Source: Mitsuokella jalaludinii DSM 13811
Lineage (GTDB): Bacteria > Bacillota > Negativicutes > Selenomonadales > Selenomonadaceae
Length of the DNA: 42,282 nt
Assembly: GCF_000702905.1 (NCBI RefSeq)
Contig: NZ_JNKR01000018.1
Span: 1 to 42,282, forward strand
Direction of reading: 5' to 3'
Shown here: positions 7,607 through 16,241 of the stretch, piece after piece
Position numbering within the stretch: position 1 is the stretch's first letter
Layout: every line of letters starts with the position of its first letter
Made by a program: the position numbers and the translations under genes
Notes under the pieces: generated by a model
Database searches by the model: none
What the model was told of the DNA's origin: nothing
What the model saw: the letters and a program-made list of their open reading frames with translations, nothing else

Positions 7607-7840
7607 ATGAAGAAAATCATCATGGCCATCACCACGGCTCTTGTCGTGGCTGTCTCTGTACCTGTCCTGGCGGCTTCGTCCGAGGACAACACCTGCCCGG
7701 TCGAGAGCTGCTGGCAGAACAATGCCTCCTGCGACAACGGAGCGTATTGCCGGAACGGCCGGTCCTATTGCCAGGATGACTCGTACGGTTGCGCACCGGC
7801 TCGCGGCTGCGGCGGCTCGCGCTACGCCTACTGCCGCTGA
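7607..7840 (+). CDS. Small secreted cysteine-rich protein
   Basis: A 77-residue protein, not assigned to a family. Residues 1-22 form a textbook signal peptide (two Lys, hydrophobic core, VLAA end). The mature part of about 54 residues has eight Cys (30, 35, 42, 48, 55, 62, 68, 76) spaced 5-8 residues apart, and is rich in Asn, Gly, Ser and Tyr. Even number and regular spacing suggest disulfides or metal binding outside the cytoplasm. AAAGGAGG lies 7 nt before the ATG, and an extended -10 TGC-TATCAT is at 7569-7577. A bidirectional terminator follows at once. The strong translation signals make it a real gene. Its role (envelope, toxin-like or metal binding) is unknown. Confidence 0.8.
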   Translation: MKKIIMAITTALVVAVSVPVLAASSEDNTCPVESCWQNNASCDNGAYCRNGRSYCQDDSYGCAPARGCGGSRYAYCR

Positions 7841-7845
7841 GCGGC

Positions 7846-7881
7846 AAAAAAAGAGAGATGCCTCATGGCATCTCTTTTTTA
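7846..7881. terminator. Bidirectional intrinsic terminator
   Basis: AGAGATGCC (7854-7862), loop TCAT and GGCATCTCT (7867-7875), flanked by seven A on the left and six T on the right. It serves both the Cys-rich protein gene and the converging M48 peptidase gene, whose stop codon overlaps it. Confidence 0.92.
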
Positions 7882-9762
7882 TTGCACATCTTTCTTGCTG
7901 GACTTCTCCGCATTCACCGCCTTGCCGGCGCTGTCTTTCGCATCGGCCTTAGCGGCCTGCTTCTCTTTCTGCTTCTTCTTCCAGGCCTCCTCGCGCGCCT
8001 TGTCCTTCGCGGCCTTCTCCTTCTGGTACGTCTTGTAGTCCTTCGCCGAGATCTTCTCGAGATATTCCGGCGGGATGCGGCGGAAGGCAGTGGGGCGCAG
8101 GCGATGGAACTCCTTGTAGTCGGCCAGCGCTGCCTCTTTTCTCTCCATCTCATCCTCGATCTGCGCGCTCATGAGATAGCTGTAGGGATTGTCGGCATCG
8201 ACCTCCTTGGCCGCGGCGCAGTCGGCGAGTGCCGCCTCACGGTTGCCAATCATGCGGTAGATGTCGGCACGGTTCAGGAAATTGTAGACGTTCTTGCTGT
8301 CCTGCGCGACGCCGCGGTTGGCGTAGTCGAGAGCGCCTGCATAGTCGCCCTCGACGGCCTTGGCGCGGCCGCACATGACGAGGCTCGCCGCCTCATCATC
8401 CAGGTTCTTGGCCGAAAGCACGCGCGCAAATTCCCAGAGCGCCTGCTTGCCCATGGCGTAGTCGCTGTAGGCGTCGCCGTTCTCGCGCATCTTCTTGACG
8501 TCTTTTGCATCGGCCGCCCAGACGCTCTGAAGCGCCTCAGAATGTTCCTGACGGCGCGCCGCTTCCGCTGCCTTCATCTTTGTCCGCGCACCAGAAGCGG
8601 CTTCCTTGGCATACGCCTCCTCCACGAGCTGCTGCAGGCGGCCGCCGAGATTGCCTGCGGCCACGAAATGGCGCAGCGGCCCGTAGACGCGGTCATCCGT
8701 CAGGAAGGTGACACCGCCCTCGCCGTCCGGGCGGAAGTCCCAGCCTGCAAGCGAGTCATAGTCATGGAAGGCCTTGGCCAGGCCGCCCGCGACATAGTAG
8801 GCATTCTCGACTGTATTGTCGTAGTCATCGCGCGTCCAGTCCGCCGTGAGGAGTTCCTGCCCGTCAATATAGACAGTCTTGCGATCCTTGACCGTCACAT
8901 GACCGCAGCCGTAATCCGTCATCATCTGCGCCAGGCGCTTCTCGCGCAGCTCCGTCTCCGGGTGATCGGAGAACGTCTCCTGCCCCTTCGCCTTTTCGTC
9001 GAGGTCCTGGTATTCGAGCACATTGCGCGTCTCATACGTCAGGTAATAGGCCATGCGGTACATGGCCGCCGCAGGGCCGCCCGGGTTGAAGCCGGCGCTC
9101 GTCATGATGTAGAAGCCGCCTGCATCAGCCTCGTACTCCGTCGGCAGCGTGACGTTCTTGGCGATGGAGTAATTGGCCAGCGCATTGAGCTTGTTCCAGT
9201 CCATGAGTCCGGCGTCCATGTTGAGGAAGCTCATGCCGTAGTACTGCGCGACAGCCTTGGCGTAATTCTTGGCGCTGTGCTGCTCGATGCCATGCGTCAT
9301 CTCGTGGGCGAAGACGGCGGCGAGCTCATCTTCATCGCACTCGAGGCCGCGCACGAGCGCCCTGTTGATGCTGATGTAGTCTGTCGGGAAGCAGGCTGCA
9401 TTGAAATCGTTGCTGTTGTTGACGCCCCAGACGAACGGCAGCGAGTTGACCTTCAGCACGTAGTCGCCCTTGTCGATGAGCTGCTTCATGACCCGGTTGA
9501 CAACCTCGACATCGTGGTGGTTGTCGTCCTCCCCGTTCTCACGCAGGTCCTGACGCGCGCTCTGCACCTGCGCGCTGACATCATTGCCGAGCGCGAGGAT
9601 ACTCGCAAGGCTAGACTTGTAGGCCGCAAAGATGCCGAGCGACTGCGCGGCAACGGCCCAGGCATCAACAGCCTCCGCCCGCCCCGCCGGCAGGGCGATT
9701 GACGAAAAGCTCAGCGCGCCGCAGACGAGCACGGCCAGCAATTTCTTCTTCCAAGGATACAA
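7879..9762 (-). CDS. Secreted M48 family metallopeptidase with TPR repeats
   Basis: A 627-residue protein. Residues 1-31 are a signal peptide. The M48 zinc motif HEMTH is at 153-157 and the third-ligand motif EYEAD at 209-213. The C-terminal third holds helical TPR-like repeats (about 430-560, with ALDYANRGVAQDS and ALADCAAAKEVDADNP), and the final 70 residues are Lys/Ala/Glu-rich. The architecture resembles BepA-type envelope proteases that tend outer-membrane assembly, which would suit a diderm Firmicute. The start is TTG at 9762, chosen because AGGAGG lies 9 nt upstream and the signal peptide begins there. No partner gene is adjacent. Confidence 0.88.
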   Translation of the reverse strand: MYPWKKKLLAVLVCGALSFSSIALPAGRAEAVDAWAVAAQSLGIFAAYKSSLASILALGNDVSAQVQSARQDLRENGEDDNHHDVEVVNRVMKQLIDKGDYVLKVNSLPFVWGVNNSNDFNAACFPTDYISINRALVRGLECDEDELAAVFAHEMTHGIEQHSAKNYAKAVAQYYGMSFLNMDAGLMDWNKLNALANYSIAKNVTLPTEYEADAGGFYIMTSAGFNPGGPAAAMYRMAYYLTYETRNVLEYQDLDEKAKGQETFSDHPETELREKRLAQMMTDYGCGHVTVKDRKTVYIDGQELLTADWTRDDYDNTVENAYYVAGGLAKAFHDYDSLAGWDFRPDGEGGVTFLTDDRVYGPLRHFVAAGNLGGRLQQLVEEAYAKEAASGARTKMKAAEAARRQEHSEALQSVWAADAKDVKKMRENGDAYSDYAMGKQALWEFARVLSAKNLDDEAASLVMCGRAKAVEGDYAGALDYANRGVAQDSKNVYNFLNRADIYRMIGNREAALADCAAAKEVDADNPYSYLMSAQIEDEMERKEAALADYKEFHRLRPTAFRRIPPEYLEKISAKDYKTYQKEKAAKDKAREEAWKKKQKEKQAAKADAKDSAGKAVNAEKSSKKDVQ

Positions 9763-9793
9763 CGAGAAACACCTCCTTTATTCTACTGTCCCG

Positions 9794-9822
9794 ATTATAG
9801 CAGACAGCGGCCCGGATGGAAA
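9794..9822 (-). promoter_or_regulatory. Promoter of the M48 peptidase gene
   Basis: On the minus strand -35 TTTCCA (9817-9822), 17-nt spacer and TATAAT (9794-9799) preceded by TGC, an extended -10. It is divergent from the ThrE-type gene promoter 30 bp away. Confidence 0.6.
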
Positions 9823-9852
9823 TACTTTGTTTAGTCAATTATTATTGTCTTC

Positions 9853-9881
9853 TTGAAAGCCCCTGCCCTGCATTGTATAAT
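9853..9881 (+). promoter_or_regulatory. Promoter of the ThrE-type exporter gene
   Basis: -35 TTGAAA (9853-9858), a 17-nt spacer and -10 TATAAT (9876-9881), 65 bp before the ATG. Confidence 0.65.
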
Positions 9882-9946
9882 TTTAATGGAATTTTATCTA
9901 GTATAGTCTCGCTTCATGAAGAACAGCAGAAAAAGGAGGAAGGATC

Positions 9947-11272
9947 ATGGAGACGAAAGACGAAAAGGTGCTCAAGGAGCCCTTCGCCGAAATCGGCACG
10001 AAGATGCATCTCTTGCTGCACACGGGCCAGATGTTGATGGAGAACGGCGCGGACAGCGACCGCACGGTGCGCGACATGATGCGCACCGCGGCCTACATGG
10101 GCATCCCGAAAGACCGCATCCACCAGCATGTCATGTATACGACGCTGATGCTCAACGTCAACGACGAGCAGCACTCTTACACGGAGTTCCGCAAGTGCAC
10201 GACGCACGGCATCAACATGACAACGTTGACGGCCATCAGCAAGCTGACCTGGCGCGCACTCGAGAAAAATTACTCGCTGCATGAATTCGAGCGCCATCTC
10301 TTGCACATCAAGAACAAGCCGCGCAACTATCCGGTCTGGCTCACGGCCTTCGGCGCCGGCGCGGCCTGCGGCGGCTTCTGCAAACTCTTCGGCGGCAGCT
10401 GGCTCGACTTCGTGCTCACGGCCGTCTGCGCCTTCCTCGGCTTCTACGTCAGAAGGCTCTGTGCCAGCTATGCGTTCAACACGTACGCCGTCATCGCCAT
10501 CACCTCGTTCGCGACGACGATGTTCGCCTGGGCCACGCAATTCCTGACGGGTTCCATGAACTGGTATCCTCTGATCTCCTGCACGCTCTTCCTCGTCCCG
10601 GGCATCCCGCTCATCAACGCCGTCGACGACTTCCTCAACAACTTCATCGTCTCGGGCATGACGCGGGCCATCCACACCTTGCTGATCGTCGGTGCGATGA
10701 CGTTCGGCATCGTCATCGCCATCCGCCTCGGCAATGTCGCCGACTTCACGACGGTCAGCCTGCGGCCCGACAACATCTACTTCTCGCAAGCCATCGCCGC
10801 CGCAATCTCCGCGATGGGCTTCTCCATCATCTTCAACATCCCGCGGCGGCTGCTGCCCGTCGTCGCCGTCGGCGGCATCATCACCGTCCTGCTGCGCAAC
10901 ATCATGGTCCTGCAGCTCGGCTTTTCGCAGACGGCTGGTTCCTTCCTCGGCGCGGCTGTCGTCGGCGTCCTCGCGCTCAAGGCCATCCACTGGTTCCACG
11001 CGCCGAACATCATCCTGACCATCCCATCCGCCATCCCGATGATCCCTGGCGTGCTACTCTACCGCGTGCTCTTCGCCCTGCTCAACATCCAGGACATCAC
11101 GGCATCCGCCCTGCTCACCATGATGCGCAACGGCGTCGAGGCCGTCACGATCATCATCGGCATCGCCATCGGCGTCGCCATCCCGAACATCTTCATCCAC
11201 CGCTACATCGAGAGCAACAAGCAGCGCACGGTCAAGGATCTGCTCGACAAGCACTACATCCAAGAAGATTGA
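9947..11272 (+). CDS. Threonine/serine exporter family protein (ThrE-type, fused)
   Basis: A 441-residue protein joining the two modules that E. coli carries as YjjP and YjjB. Residues 1-250 form the ThrE/DUF1212 part with a polar N-terminal domain (ENGADSDRTVRDMMRTAAYMGI) and five hydrophobic segments. The rest is the DUF3815-like membrane half with four to five more segments. In Corynebacterium ThrE exports threonine and serine, and YjjPB exports succinate, so the substrate is undecided. AAAGGAGG precedes the ATG. It is monocistronic, with a clear promoter and a terminator at 11299-11344. Confidence 0.85.
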   Translation: METKDEKVLKEPFAEIGTKMHLLLHTGQMLMENGADSDRTVRDMMRTAAYMGIPKDRIHQHVMYTTLMLNVNDEQHSYTEFRKCTTHGINMTTLTAISKLTWRALEKNYSLHEFERHLLHIKNKPRNYPVWLTAFGAGAACGGFCKLFGGSWLDFVLTAVCAFLGFYVRRLCASYAFNTYAVIAITSFATTMFAWATQFLTGSMNWYPLISCTLFLVPGIPLINAVDDFLNNFIVSGMTRAIHTLLIVGAMTFGIVIAIRLGNVADFTTVSLRPDNIYFSQAIAAAISAMGFSIIFNIPRRLLPVVAVGGIITVLLRNIMVLQLGFSQTAGSFLGAAVVGVLALKAIHWFHAPNIILTIPSAIPMIPGVLLYRVLFALLNIQDITASALLTMMRNGVEAVTIIIGIAIGVAIPNIFIHRYIESNKQRTVKDLLDKHYIQED

Positions 11273-11298
11273 GGAGGCTCTGAAGCTATTCCCGCACG

Positions 11299-11344
11299 AT
11301 GCTATCCAACTATTCCTAAAAAGAATCGTTTGGATAGCATTTTT
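11299..11344 (+). terminator. Intrinsic terminator of the ThrE-type gene
   Basis: ATGCTATCCAA (11299-11309) pairs with TTGGATAGCAT (11330-11340) around a 20-nt loop that holds a small inner ATTC/GAAT pairing. Five T follow. Confidence 0.75.
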
Positions 11345-11347
11345 CTA

Positions 11348-11376
11348 TTGAAAAAGTTCAGATATTTCTATATCAT
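11348..11376 (+). promoter_or_regulatory. Promoter of the SLC13-type symporter gene
   Basis: -35 TTGAAA (11348-11353), a 17-nt spacer and -10 TATCAT (11371-11376). The leader to the ATG is about 80 nt. Confidence 0.5.
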
Positions 11377-11460
11377 AAGATATGTAACACAAAGACATGC
11401 GCAGTCAACAGGATATCCACTCAACATGAAACACGACATACAGAAAAGGAGGCATCATCC

Positions 11461-13005
11461 ATGAACAAGATCAACCAGGAAACCCTGGCCGTCAAGCGAG
11501 CGGAGCAGCTCTTTGACCGCCGCCGCCGCACAGTCGGCCTGTTCGGCGGACCGCTGTTGGCCCTGCTCGTATTCTTCACGCCAATCGACGGGCTGACGCT
11601 CGAAGCGCATAAACTCCTCTCCATCATGGTCCTCGTCGCCATCTGGTGGATCACGGAGCCCGTCTCCATCCCCGTCACCTCCCTCATCGGCCCGACGCTC
11701 GCCGTCATGACGGGCGTCGTCCCCGTCAGCATGGCATTCGCCGCCTTTGCCAATCCCATGATCTTCCTGTTCATGGGCGGCTTCATCCTCGCGAAGGCTA
11801 TGATGACGCACGGCATCGACAAGCGCTTCGCCTACTGGCTGCTCTCGCGGTCCTGGGTCGGCTCCAATCCACGCCGCATCTTCCTGGCCATCGGCCTCGC
11901 CGCAGCGCTCTGCTCCGGCTGGATCAGCAACACGGCCACGGCGGCCATGATGTTCCCGATCTGCCTCGGACTGCTCGCCTCCATCAAGGAGATGTTTGCG
12001 GCAAGCGGCCGCAACATCGACCTCTACGACTACAAGTACGCGACTGGACTCATGCTCATGACGGCCTACGCCTGCTCGATTGGCGGCGTCCTGACGCCGA
12101 TCGGCACGCCGCCGAACCTCATTATGCTCGGCTTCCTCGACCAGATGTGCGACATCCACGTCTCTTTCTTCGAGTGGATGACCTGGGGCGTCATCGCGAT
12201 GATCCTCTACTTCATCATCGCCTACGTCGTGCTCGCGCGCATGTTCCCGGCCGATGTCACGAAGATTGAGGGCGCTGAGCAGTTCATCCATGACAAGCTT
12301 CGCGAACTCGGCCACTGGACGCGCGCCCAGAAGAACACGGTCATCTGCTTCGGCGTCTCCGTCATTCTCTGGATCCTGCCGGGCTTTCTCTCAATCGCAC
12401 TCGGCAGCACCTCGCCGGTGCTCAAGATGTACAACCGCCTCTTCCCTGAGGCTGTCGCCGCCATGCTCGGCGCCCTGCTGCTCTTCCTACTGCCCGTCAA
12501 CTTCAAGAAGCGCGAGTTCACACTGACGTGGAAGGATGCGCGTGACGGCATCGAGTGGGGCACGCTGATCCTCTTCGGCGGTGGCCTCGCGATGGGCGGC
12601 ATGATGTACAAGACAGGCCTCTCGAAGTGGGTCGGCGACAGCATCATCGCGATGATGGGCGGCGAGCCGTCTGCCATCGCCATGGTCGCCATCTTCTCCA
12701 TCATGGCCCTGCTGCTCTCGGAGCTCACGAGCCACACAGCCGCGACAAACATGATCGGCCCGCTGGCCATCACGGCCGCCATCTCGGCCGGCATAAACCC
12801 CGTCCCCGTCTCGGTCGCCATCGCGCTCTCGGCATCGCTCGGCTTCATGCTGCCGGTCTCGACGCCGCCGAACGCCATCGTCTACGCCTCGGGCTACATC
12901 CCCATCACGAAGATGATCCGCACGGGCGTCTACATCGATGTCATCGGCATCGCCTGCGTGACGATCCCGCTCTGCATCTACTTCGTCTCCTGGATCATCG
13001 GCTGA
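11461..13005 (+). CDS. DASS/SLC13 family sodium:anion (dicarboxylate) symporter
   Basis: A 514-residue membrane protein of the divalent anion:sodium symporter family. Two inverted halves are evident. Each has the family's substrate-site signature, SNTATAAM (about residue 158) in the first and SHTAATNM (about 424) in the second, each followed by a Pro/Gly-rich hairpin (LTPIGTPPN, LPVSTPPNA). Members carry succinate, malate, fumarate, citrate or sulfate with Na+. With the DcuC-type carrier at 2123-3394 it suggests active dicarboxylate exchange. AAAGGAGG precedes the ATG. The gene stands alone with its own promoter and terminator. Confidence 0.9.
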   Translation: MNKINQETLAVKRAEQLFDRRRRTVGLFGGPLLALLVFFTPIDGLTLEAHKLLSIMVLVAIWWITEPVSIPVTSLIGPTLAVMTGVVPVSMAFAAFANPMIFLFMGGFILAKAMMTHGIDKRFAYWLLSRSWVGSNPRRIFLAIGLAAALCSGWISNTATAAMMFPICLGLLASIKEMFAASGRNIDLYDYKYATGLMLMTAYACSIGGVLTPIGTPPNLIMLGFLDQMCDIHVSFFEWMTWGVIAMILYFIIAYVVLARMFPADVTKIEGAEQFIHDKLRELGHWTRAQKNTVICFGVSVILWILPGFLSIALGSTSPVLKMYNRLFPEAVAAMLGALLLFLLPVNFKKREFTLTWKDARDGIEWGTLILFGGGLAMGGMMYKTGLSKWVGDSIIAMMGGEPSAIAMVAIFSIMALLLSELTSHTAATNMIGPLAITAAISAGINPVPVSVAIALSASLGFMLPVSTPPNAIVYASGYIPITKMIRTGVYIDVIGIACVTIPLCIYFVSWIIG

Positions 13006-13025
13006 CCGGCCAAAATTGCAATAAG

Positions 13026-13061
13026 AAATGCTGCACCATGGATATGATGCAGCATTTTTTT
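13026..13061 (+). terminator. Intrinsic terminator of the SLC13-type gene
   Basis: AAATGCTGCA (13026-13035) and TGCAGCATTT (13048-13057) with a 12-nt loop, followed by a run of T to 13061. Confidence 0.88.
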
Positions 13062-13064
13062 GCC

Positions 13065-13670
13065 TCAATTATTGATGCGGTAATCCTCGAACGAGGCGAT
13101 CATGCCGGAGTCGAGGCCCGCGATGAGCTCGCGCAGCACAGAGGGGGCCGTGTAGTCGAGCGGCAGGAAGCAGTCCTTCGCCTCATTGTAGTGGCGGCGT
13201 ATCGTGTTCTCGATATCGCGGATGGCGCGCTCGTTCTGCCGGAGACACGATGCATAATGCGAGGCGGAACGGCTGTAGCCGAAGTAGGAGATCACGCCCC
13301 AGAGCACGACGAAGATCCAGGCGGCCATCGCCGGCAGGTGGATGCCGACGATCAGGTAGAGCAGAAGCGCCAGCAGGAAGCCGCCGATAATCCAGCGCAC
13401 CTTGGACGGCTGCTGCCAGTATGCCGACTTGAGCCAGAGGTCGGCGAGCGTCGCGTACTTGTCGTCAAGCTCCTCAAAATACGGCGCAAGGCGCCGCAGC
13501 TCCACGAGCGTCTCCTTGCGCGTCGCCGGCACCGGCGCCAGATCCTTGAGCAGCACGAGCTCCGGCATGCCCTCCGAGACGGGGCTGGCCGCCAGCGTCG
13601 CGGGCTCGCCGCAGAAGGGGCAGATCCGCGTCCCCGATTCCAGCATACAGCCACATTTCCTGCAGATCAT
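13065..13670 (-). CDS. Zinc-ribbon membrane protein, unknown function
   Basis: A 201-residue protein of unrecognised family. It starts with a zinc ribbon, CRKC (residues 3-6) and CPFC about 14 residues later. A polar helical region follows, then two membrane segments (about 96-135) and a polar C-terminal half with Cys and acidic residues. Such ribbon-plus-membrane proteins are common in Firmicutes and are uncharacterised. A GTG seven codons upstream (13691) is possible, but ATG at 13670 is preferred: AGAAGGG lies just before it and zinc-ribbon proteins usually begin with the first Cys pair. It is convergent with the SLC13-type gene. Confidence 0.72.
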   Translation of the reverse strand: MICRKCGCMLESGTRICPFCGEPATLAASPVSEGMPELVLLKDLAPVPATRKETLVELRRLAPYFEELDDKYATLADLWLKSAYWQQPSKVRWIIGGFLLALLLYLIVGIHLPAMAAWIFVVLWGVISYFGYSRSASHYASCLRQNERAIRDIENTIRRHYNEAKDCFLPLDYTAPSVLRELIAGLDSGMIASFEDYRINN

Positions 13671-13736
13671 GATTGATCCCTTCTTTCTCACTTAACTCAC
13701 TGAATCGAATACATTATTGATATTCGCCAGCCCACG

Positions 13737-13776
13737 AAAAAATCCTGCTGCAAAGCGATGCAGCAGGATTTTTTTA
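13737..13776. terminator. Terminator of the formate dehydrogenase operon
   Basis: ATCCTGCTGCA and TGCAGCAGGAT arms (13742-13752 and 13759-13769) with a 6-nt loop, A-tract on the left and T-tract on the right. It works on the minus strand for fdhC and is symmetrical. Confidence 0.92.
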
Positions 13777-13805
13777 TGGAAAGATGGGCAGATGGATTGC
13801 CTCGC

Positions 13806-14489
13806 TCATTTGACCGTGCGCTCCACTGTCTCGAGCTTGCCCTCCTTCTCGAGGCCCTCGACCCATTTTGCATGGTGGTGCTTGGCATAGCTCTCCTTGA
13901 CCGTGCCGTCGCGCATGCCCTGGAACGAATCCGGGTTGACGCCGATGGCCAGGTAGATGTGGCCGATCGCTGCGGCAAAGCCGAGGCCGGCGCAGATGCT
14001 GTGCAGCGGGATCATCCAGGTGCGGATGGCCGGCGAGATGTGACCGGCACCGAGCCAGAGCGTGAGGCCCGAGACGACGAAGCCGAGCCACAGCAGCGCC
14101 TGCAGCAGGATGTTCATGCGCTCACCGCCGTTGTAGAAGCCCTGTTTCGGCATGCCCTCCGGCTCCTTGCCAATGAGCTCTGCCGGGAACTTCACGAGGA
14201 ACTTCACATCGTCCTTGTCGAAGTGCAGGACCTCGCGGATCAGCGTCATGATGCCGGAACGCGCCGTGATGAGCAGGGCGACGATCGGGTTCAGGATGAA
14301 GATGACGCCGAGCATGTGGTGCATGGTCTGCAGCGTCTCTGCACCGAAAGCCTCGTAGAGGAACAGGAACTTATTGGTGTAGAGCGGCATCGCCGTCAGG
14401 AATAGCAGGAAAAACGTCACGGCGTTGATCCAGTGGAAGTAGATGAACCCCTTCTTATGGCGCTTGATGTAGGTTACGTTCTTGGACAT
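13806..14489 (-). CDS. fdhC: Formate dehydrogenase cytochrome b subunit (gamma)
   Basis: A 227-residue integral membrane protein of the FdnI/FdoI type. Four hydrophobic segments carry the His residues expected to bind two hemes b (HWINAVTFF at the first, MHHMLGV, PLHSICAG and IGHIYLA). It anchors the complex and passes electrons from the ferredoxin subunit to menaquinone. The start was set at the ATG of the TGATG overlap with the preceding gene (1-nt overlap), in place of the GTG one codon earlier. It is the last gene of the operon and a strong terminator follows. The C-terminal 35 residues are charged and cytoplasmic. Confidence 0.92.
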   Translation of the reverse strand: MSKNVTYIKRHKKGFIYFHWINAVTFFLLFLTAMPLYTNKFLFLYEAFGAETLQTMHHMLGVIFILNPIVALLITARSGIMTLIREVLHFDKDDVKFLVKFPAELIGKEPEGMPKQGFYNGGERMNILLQALLWLGFVVSGLTLWLGAGHISPAIRTWMIPLHSICAGLGFAAAIGHIYLAIGVNPDSFQGMRDGTVKESYAKHHHAKWVEGLEKEGKLETVERTVK

Positions 14490-15295
14490 CACTTCTCCCC
14501 CTTCCCGTTCTCGTCATCGTCTTTCTTGCCCCTCATGCCCTTGACGGCAGCGAGGCCGAGCACGCCGACGAGCGCGCCGACACCGGCGACCTTGCCGAGC
14601 GGGCGCACGACGTCCTTCCAGATGTCGATGGAGACAGGCGTCTTGGCCTGCGGCTTGAAGCCGTAGACTTCCGGCTTCTCCGGCAGCACGTAGATCATGT
14701 GGACGCCGCCGACGCCCTGCGGGTTGAACACGTTGGCATCCGGATAGCCGTCTTCCTGGAGCTCCTTGACGCGCTGGCGCGCAATCTCCTCGATCTCCTC
14801 GTACGGTGCGAACTGCAGGGCATCGGCCGTGCAGGTCTTGGCGCACGACGGCGTCATGCCCTCTTCGATGCGGTCGAAGCAGAGGTCGCATTTCGTCGAC
14901 TTGTGCGTCTCCTTGTTGATTTTCGGGACGTCGAACGGGCAGTTGGCCACGCAGTAACCGCAGCCAACGCACTTGTCGGCGTTGATGACGACAGCACCCG
15001 AGTCGAGCTTGTCGATGGCTTCTTCCGGGCAGCCCTTCGCACAGGCGGGATCGCCGCAGTGCATGCACTGGACTTTGACGAAATCCCAGTGGAATTTGCC
15101 TTTCGCGTCCATGCGCTCCGTCATGCGGATGAGGTTCCACGTCGTCGGTGTCAGTGTGGCATGCGACTGGTACTGACCCTCGAACGGGGTCGACATGTCA
15201 GCCGGCAGGTCATGCCACTGCTTGCAGGCGACCATGCAGGCCCTGCAGGCGCTGCAGCGCGCGATGTCGTGCAGCATTGCCATTTCTTGTGCCAT
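14489..15295 (-). CDS. fdhB: Formate dehydrogenase iron-sulfur subunit (beta)
   Basis: A 268-residue ferredoxin-type subunit. Sixteen Cys form four [4Fe-4S] sites: CSACRACMVAC near residue 14, CMHCGDPACAKGC, CVGCGYCVANC, and CDLC with a later CAKTC. A hydrophobic segment near 235-255 and a Lys/Asp/Glu tail match the membrane anchor of FdnH. It carries electrons from the molybdenum subunit to the cytochrome. It has no signal peptide and is likely exported in complex with the Tat-bearing subunit. Its ATG begins directly after the fdhE stop, and its stop overlaps the fdhC start. Confidence 0.95.
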   Translation of the reverse strand: MAQEMAMLHDIARCSACRACMVACKQWHDLPADMSTPFEGQYQSHATLTPTTWNLIRMTERMDAKGKFHWDFVKVQCMHCGDPACAKGCPEEAIDKLDSGAVVINADKCVGCGYCVANCPFDVPKINKETHKSTKCDLCFDRIEEGMTPSCAKTCTADALQFAPYEEIEEIARQRVKELQEDGYPDANVFNPQGVGGVHMIYVLPEKPEVYGFKPQAKTPVSIDIWKDVVRPLGKVAGVGALVGVLGLAAVKGMRGKKDDDENGKGEK

Positions 15296-16234
15296 TTACT
15301 TTTCCTCCCCTTCATCGAAAACCGGCGCAGCGGCCAGCAGTACACTGCCCCGCTTCACGAGCCCCTGCTCCTGAGCCAGGAGGTCGAGGTGGAGCGTCGC
15401 CCAGTCATGCCGGTAGATGATCTCAGATGCATCCGGACCGTCCGGCGCTTTCGGGTCCATCTGCTTGCCGCCCTGATACGTCTTGAGGTATGTGTGGCAT
15501 TCCTCGCAGACATCGAGGCGCATCTCTTCTTCCCCCTCCGGCTCCAGCACCTTCATCTTCTCAAGGTCCTGGTTGCCGCAGTAGGCGCAGCCGACGCGCG
15601 CGTACGGCCAGACCGTGTGGCAGCCGTCACAGACGAGGAAGCGCGCGCGGCCCTGCTGCTCCTTGCGCAGGACAGCCAAGACAGGTGGCCTGCCGCAGAT
15701 CGGACAGTAATTGCGCTTCCAGCCGATCTCTTCCCAGACGGCTGCATCCTTGGCCTCTGCCGGCACGAGCGCATCAACGACGGCCCAGCCGAGGAGGCGC
15801 AGGCCTGTCTCATGGAGTCCGCGCGCTTCTGCGAAAGCATGGATGCGCGCATCCGCCTGCTGAAGAAGCAACGCAAAGAAGGCAGCTGCCTCCTCCGGTG
15901 TATCGGTAAATGTGCGCATCGAGGCGAGCGACTGGCGCAATCCATCCGGCATCATCAGCTGCTCGCTCGCGAGCAGCTCGGAGATGGCGCGGCCGAATGA
16001 GGCTGCCGCTGCCTCGGCCATATGCTCTTGCAGCTCGTTGTGCTGCAAGAGCGGCAGGCCGTCCTTCGTCATCACCTTCCAGGATGCTTTCTCAGGGAAC
16101 GCGACAGGCGTCAGCGCTTCGCCAAGCAGGCCCTCGAATGCGAGCTGCCAGCCGGCCGTCTGCTCGAGATAGCCATGCTGCGCGAAGTAGTCCTGCCACA
16201 TCGCCTGGCAATCCTTTCGATTCTTTTCCATCAT
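15296..16234 (-). CDS. fdhE: Formate dehydrogenase accessory protein FdhE
   Basis: A 312-residue cytoplasmic chaperone with the FdhE fold. A helical N-terminal half precedes a C-terminal rubredoxin-like region of four Cys pairs (CPIC, CDGC, CAYC, CEEC). E. coli FdhE binds the Tat-dependent catalytic subunits and is needed for their activity. It sits between fdhA and fdhB with a gap of 7 nt to the former and none to the latter. Three starts are possible within 6 nt (TTG 16237, ATG 16234, ATG 16231). GAGG at 16240-16243 favours an ATG, but cannot separate the two. Confidence 0.93.
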   Translation of the reverse strand: MMEKNRKDCQAMWQDYFAQHGYLEQTAGWQLAFEGLLGEALTPVAFPEKASWKVMTKDGLPLLQHNELQEHMAEAAAASFGRAISELLASEQLMMPDGLRQSLASMRTFTDTPEEAAAFFALLLQQADARIHAFAEARGLHETGLRLLGWAVVDALVPAEAKDAAVWEEIGWKRNYCPICGRPPVLAVLRKEQQGRARFLVCDGCHTVWPYARVGCAYCGNQDLEKMKVLEPEGEEEMRLDVCEECHTYLKTYQGGKQMDPKAPDGPDASEIIYRHDWATLHLDLLAQEQGLVKRGSVLLAAAPVFDEGEEK

Positions 16235-16241
16235 CAATACC

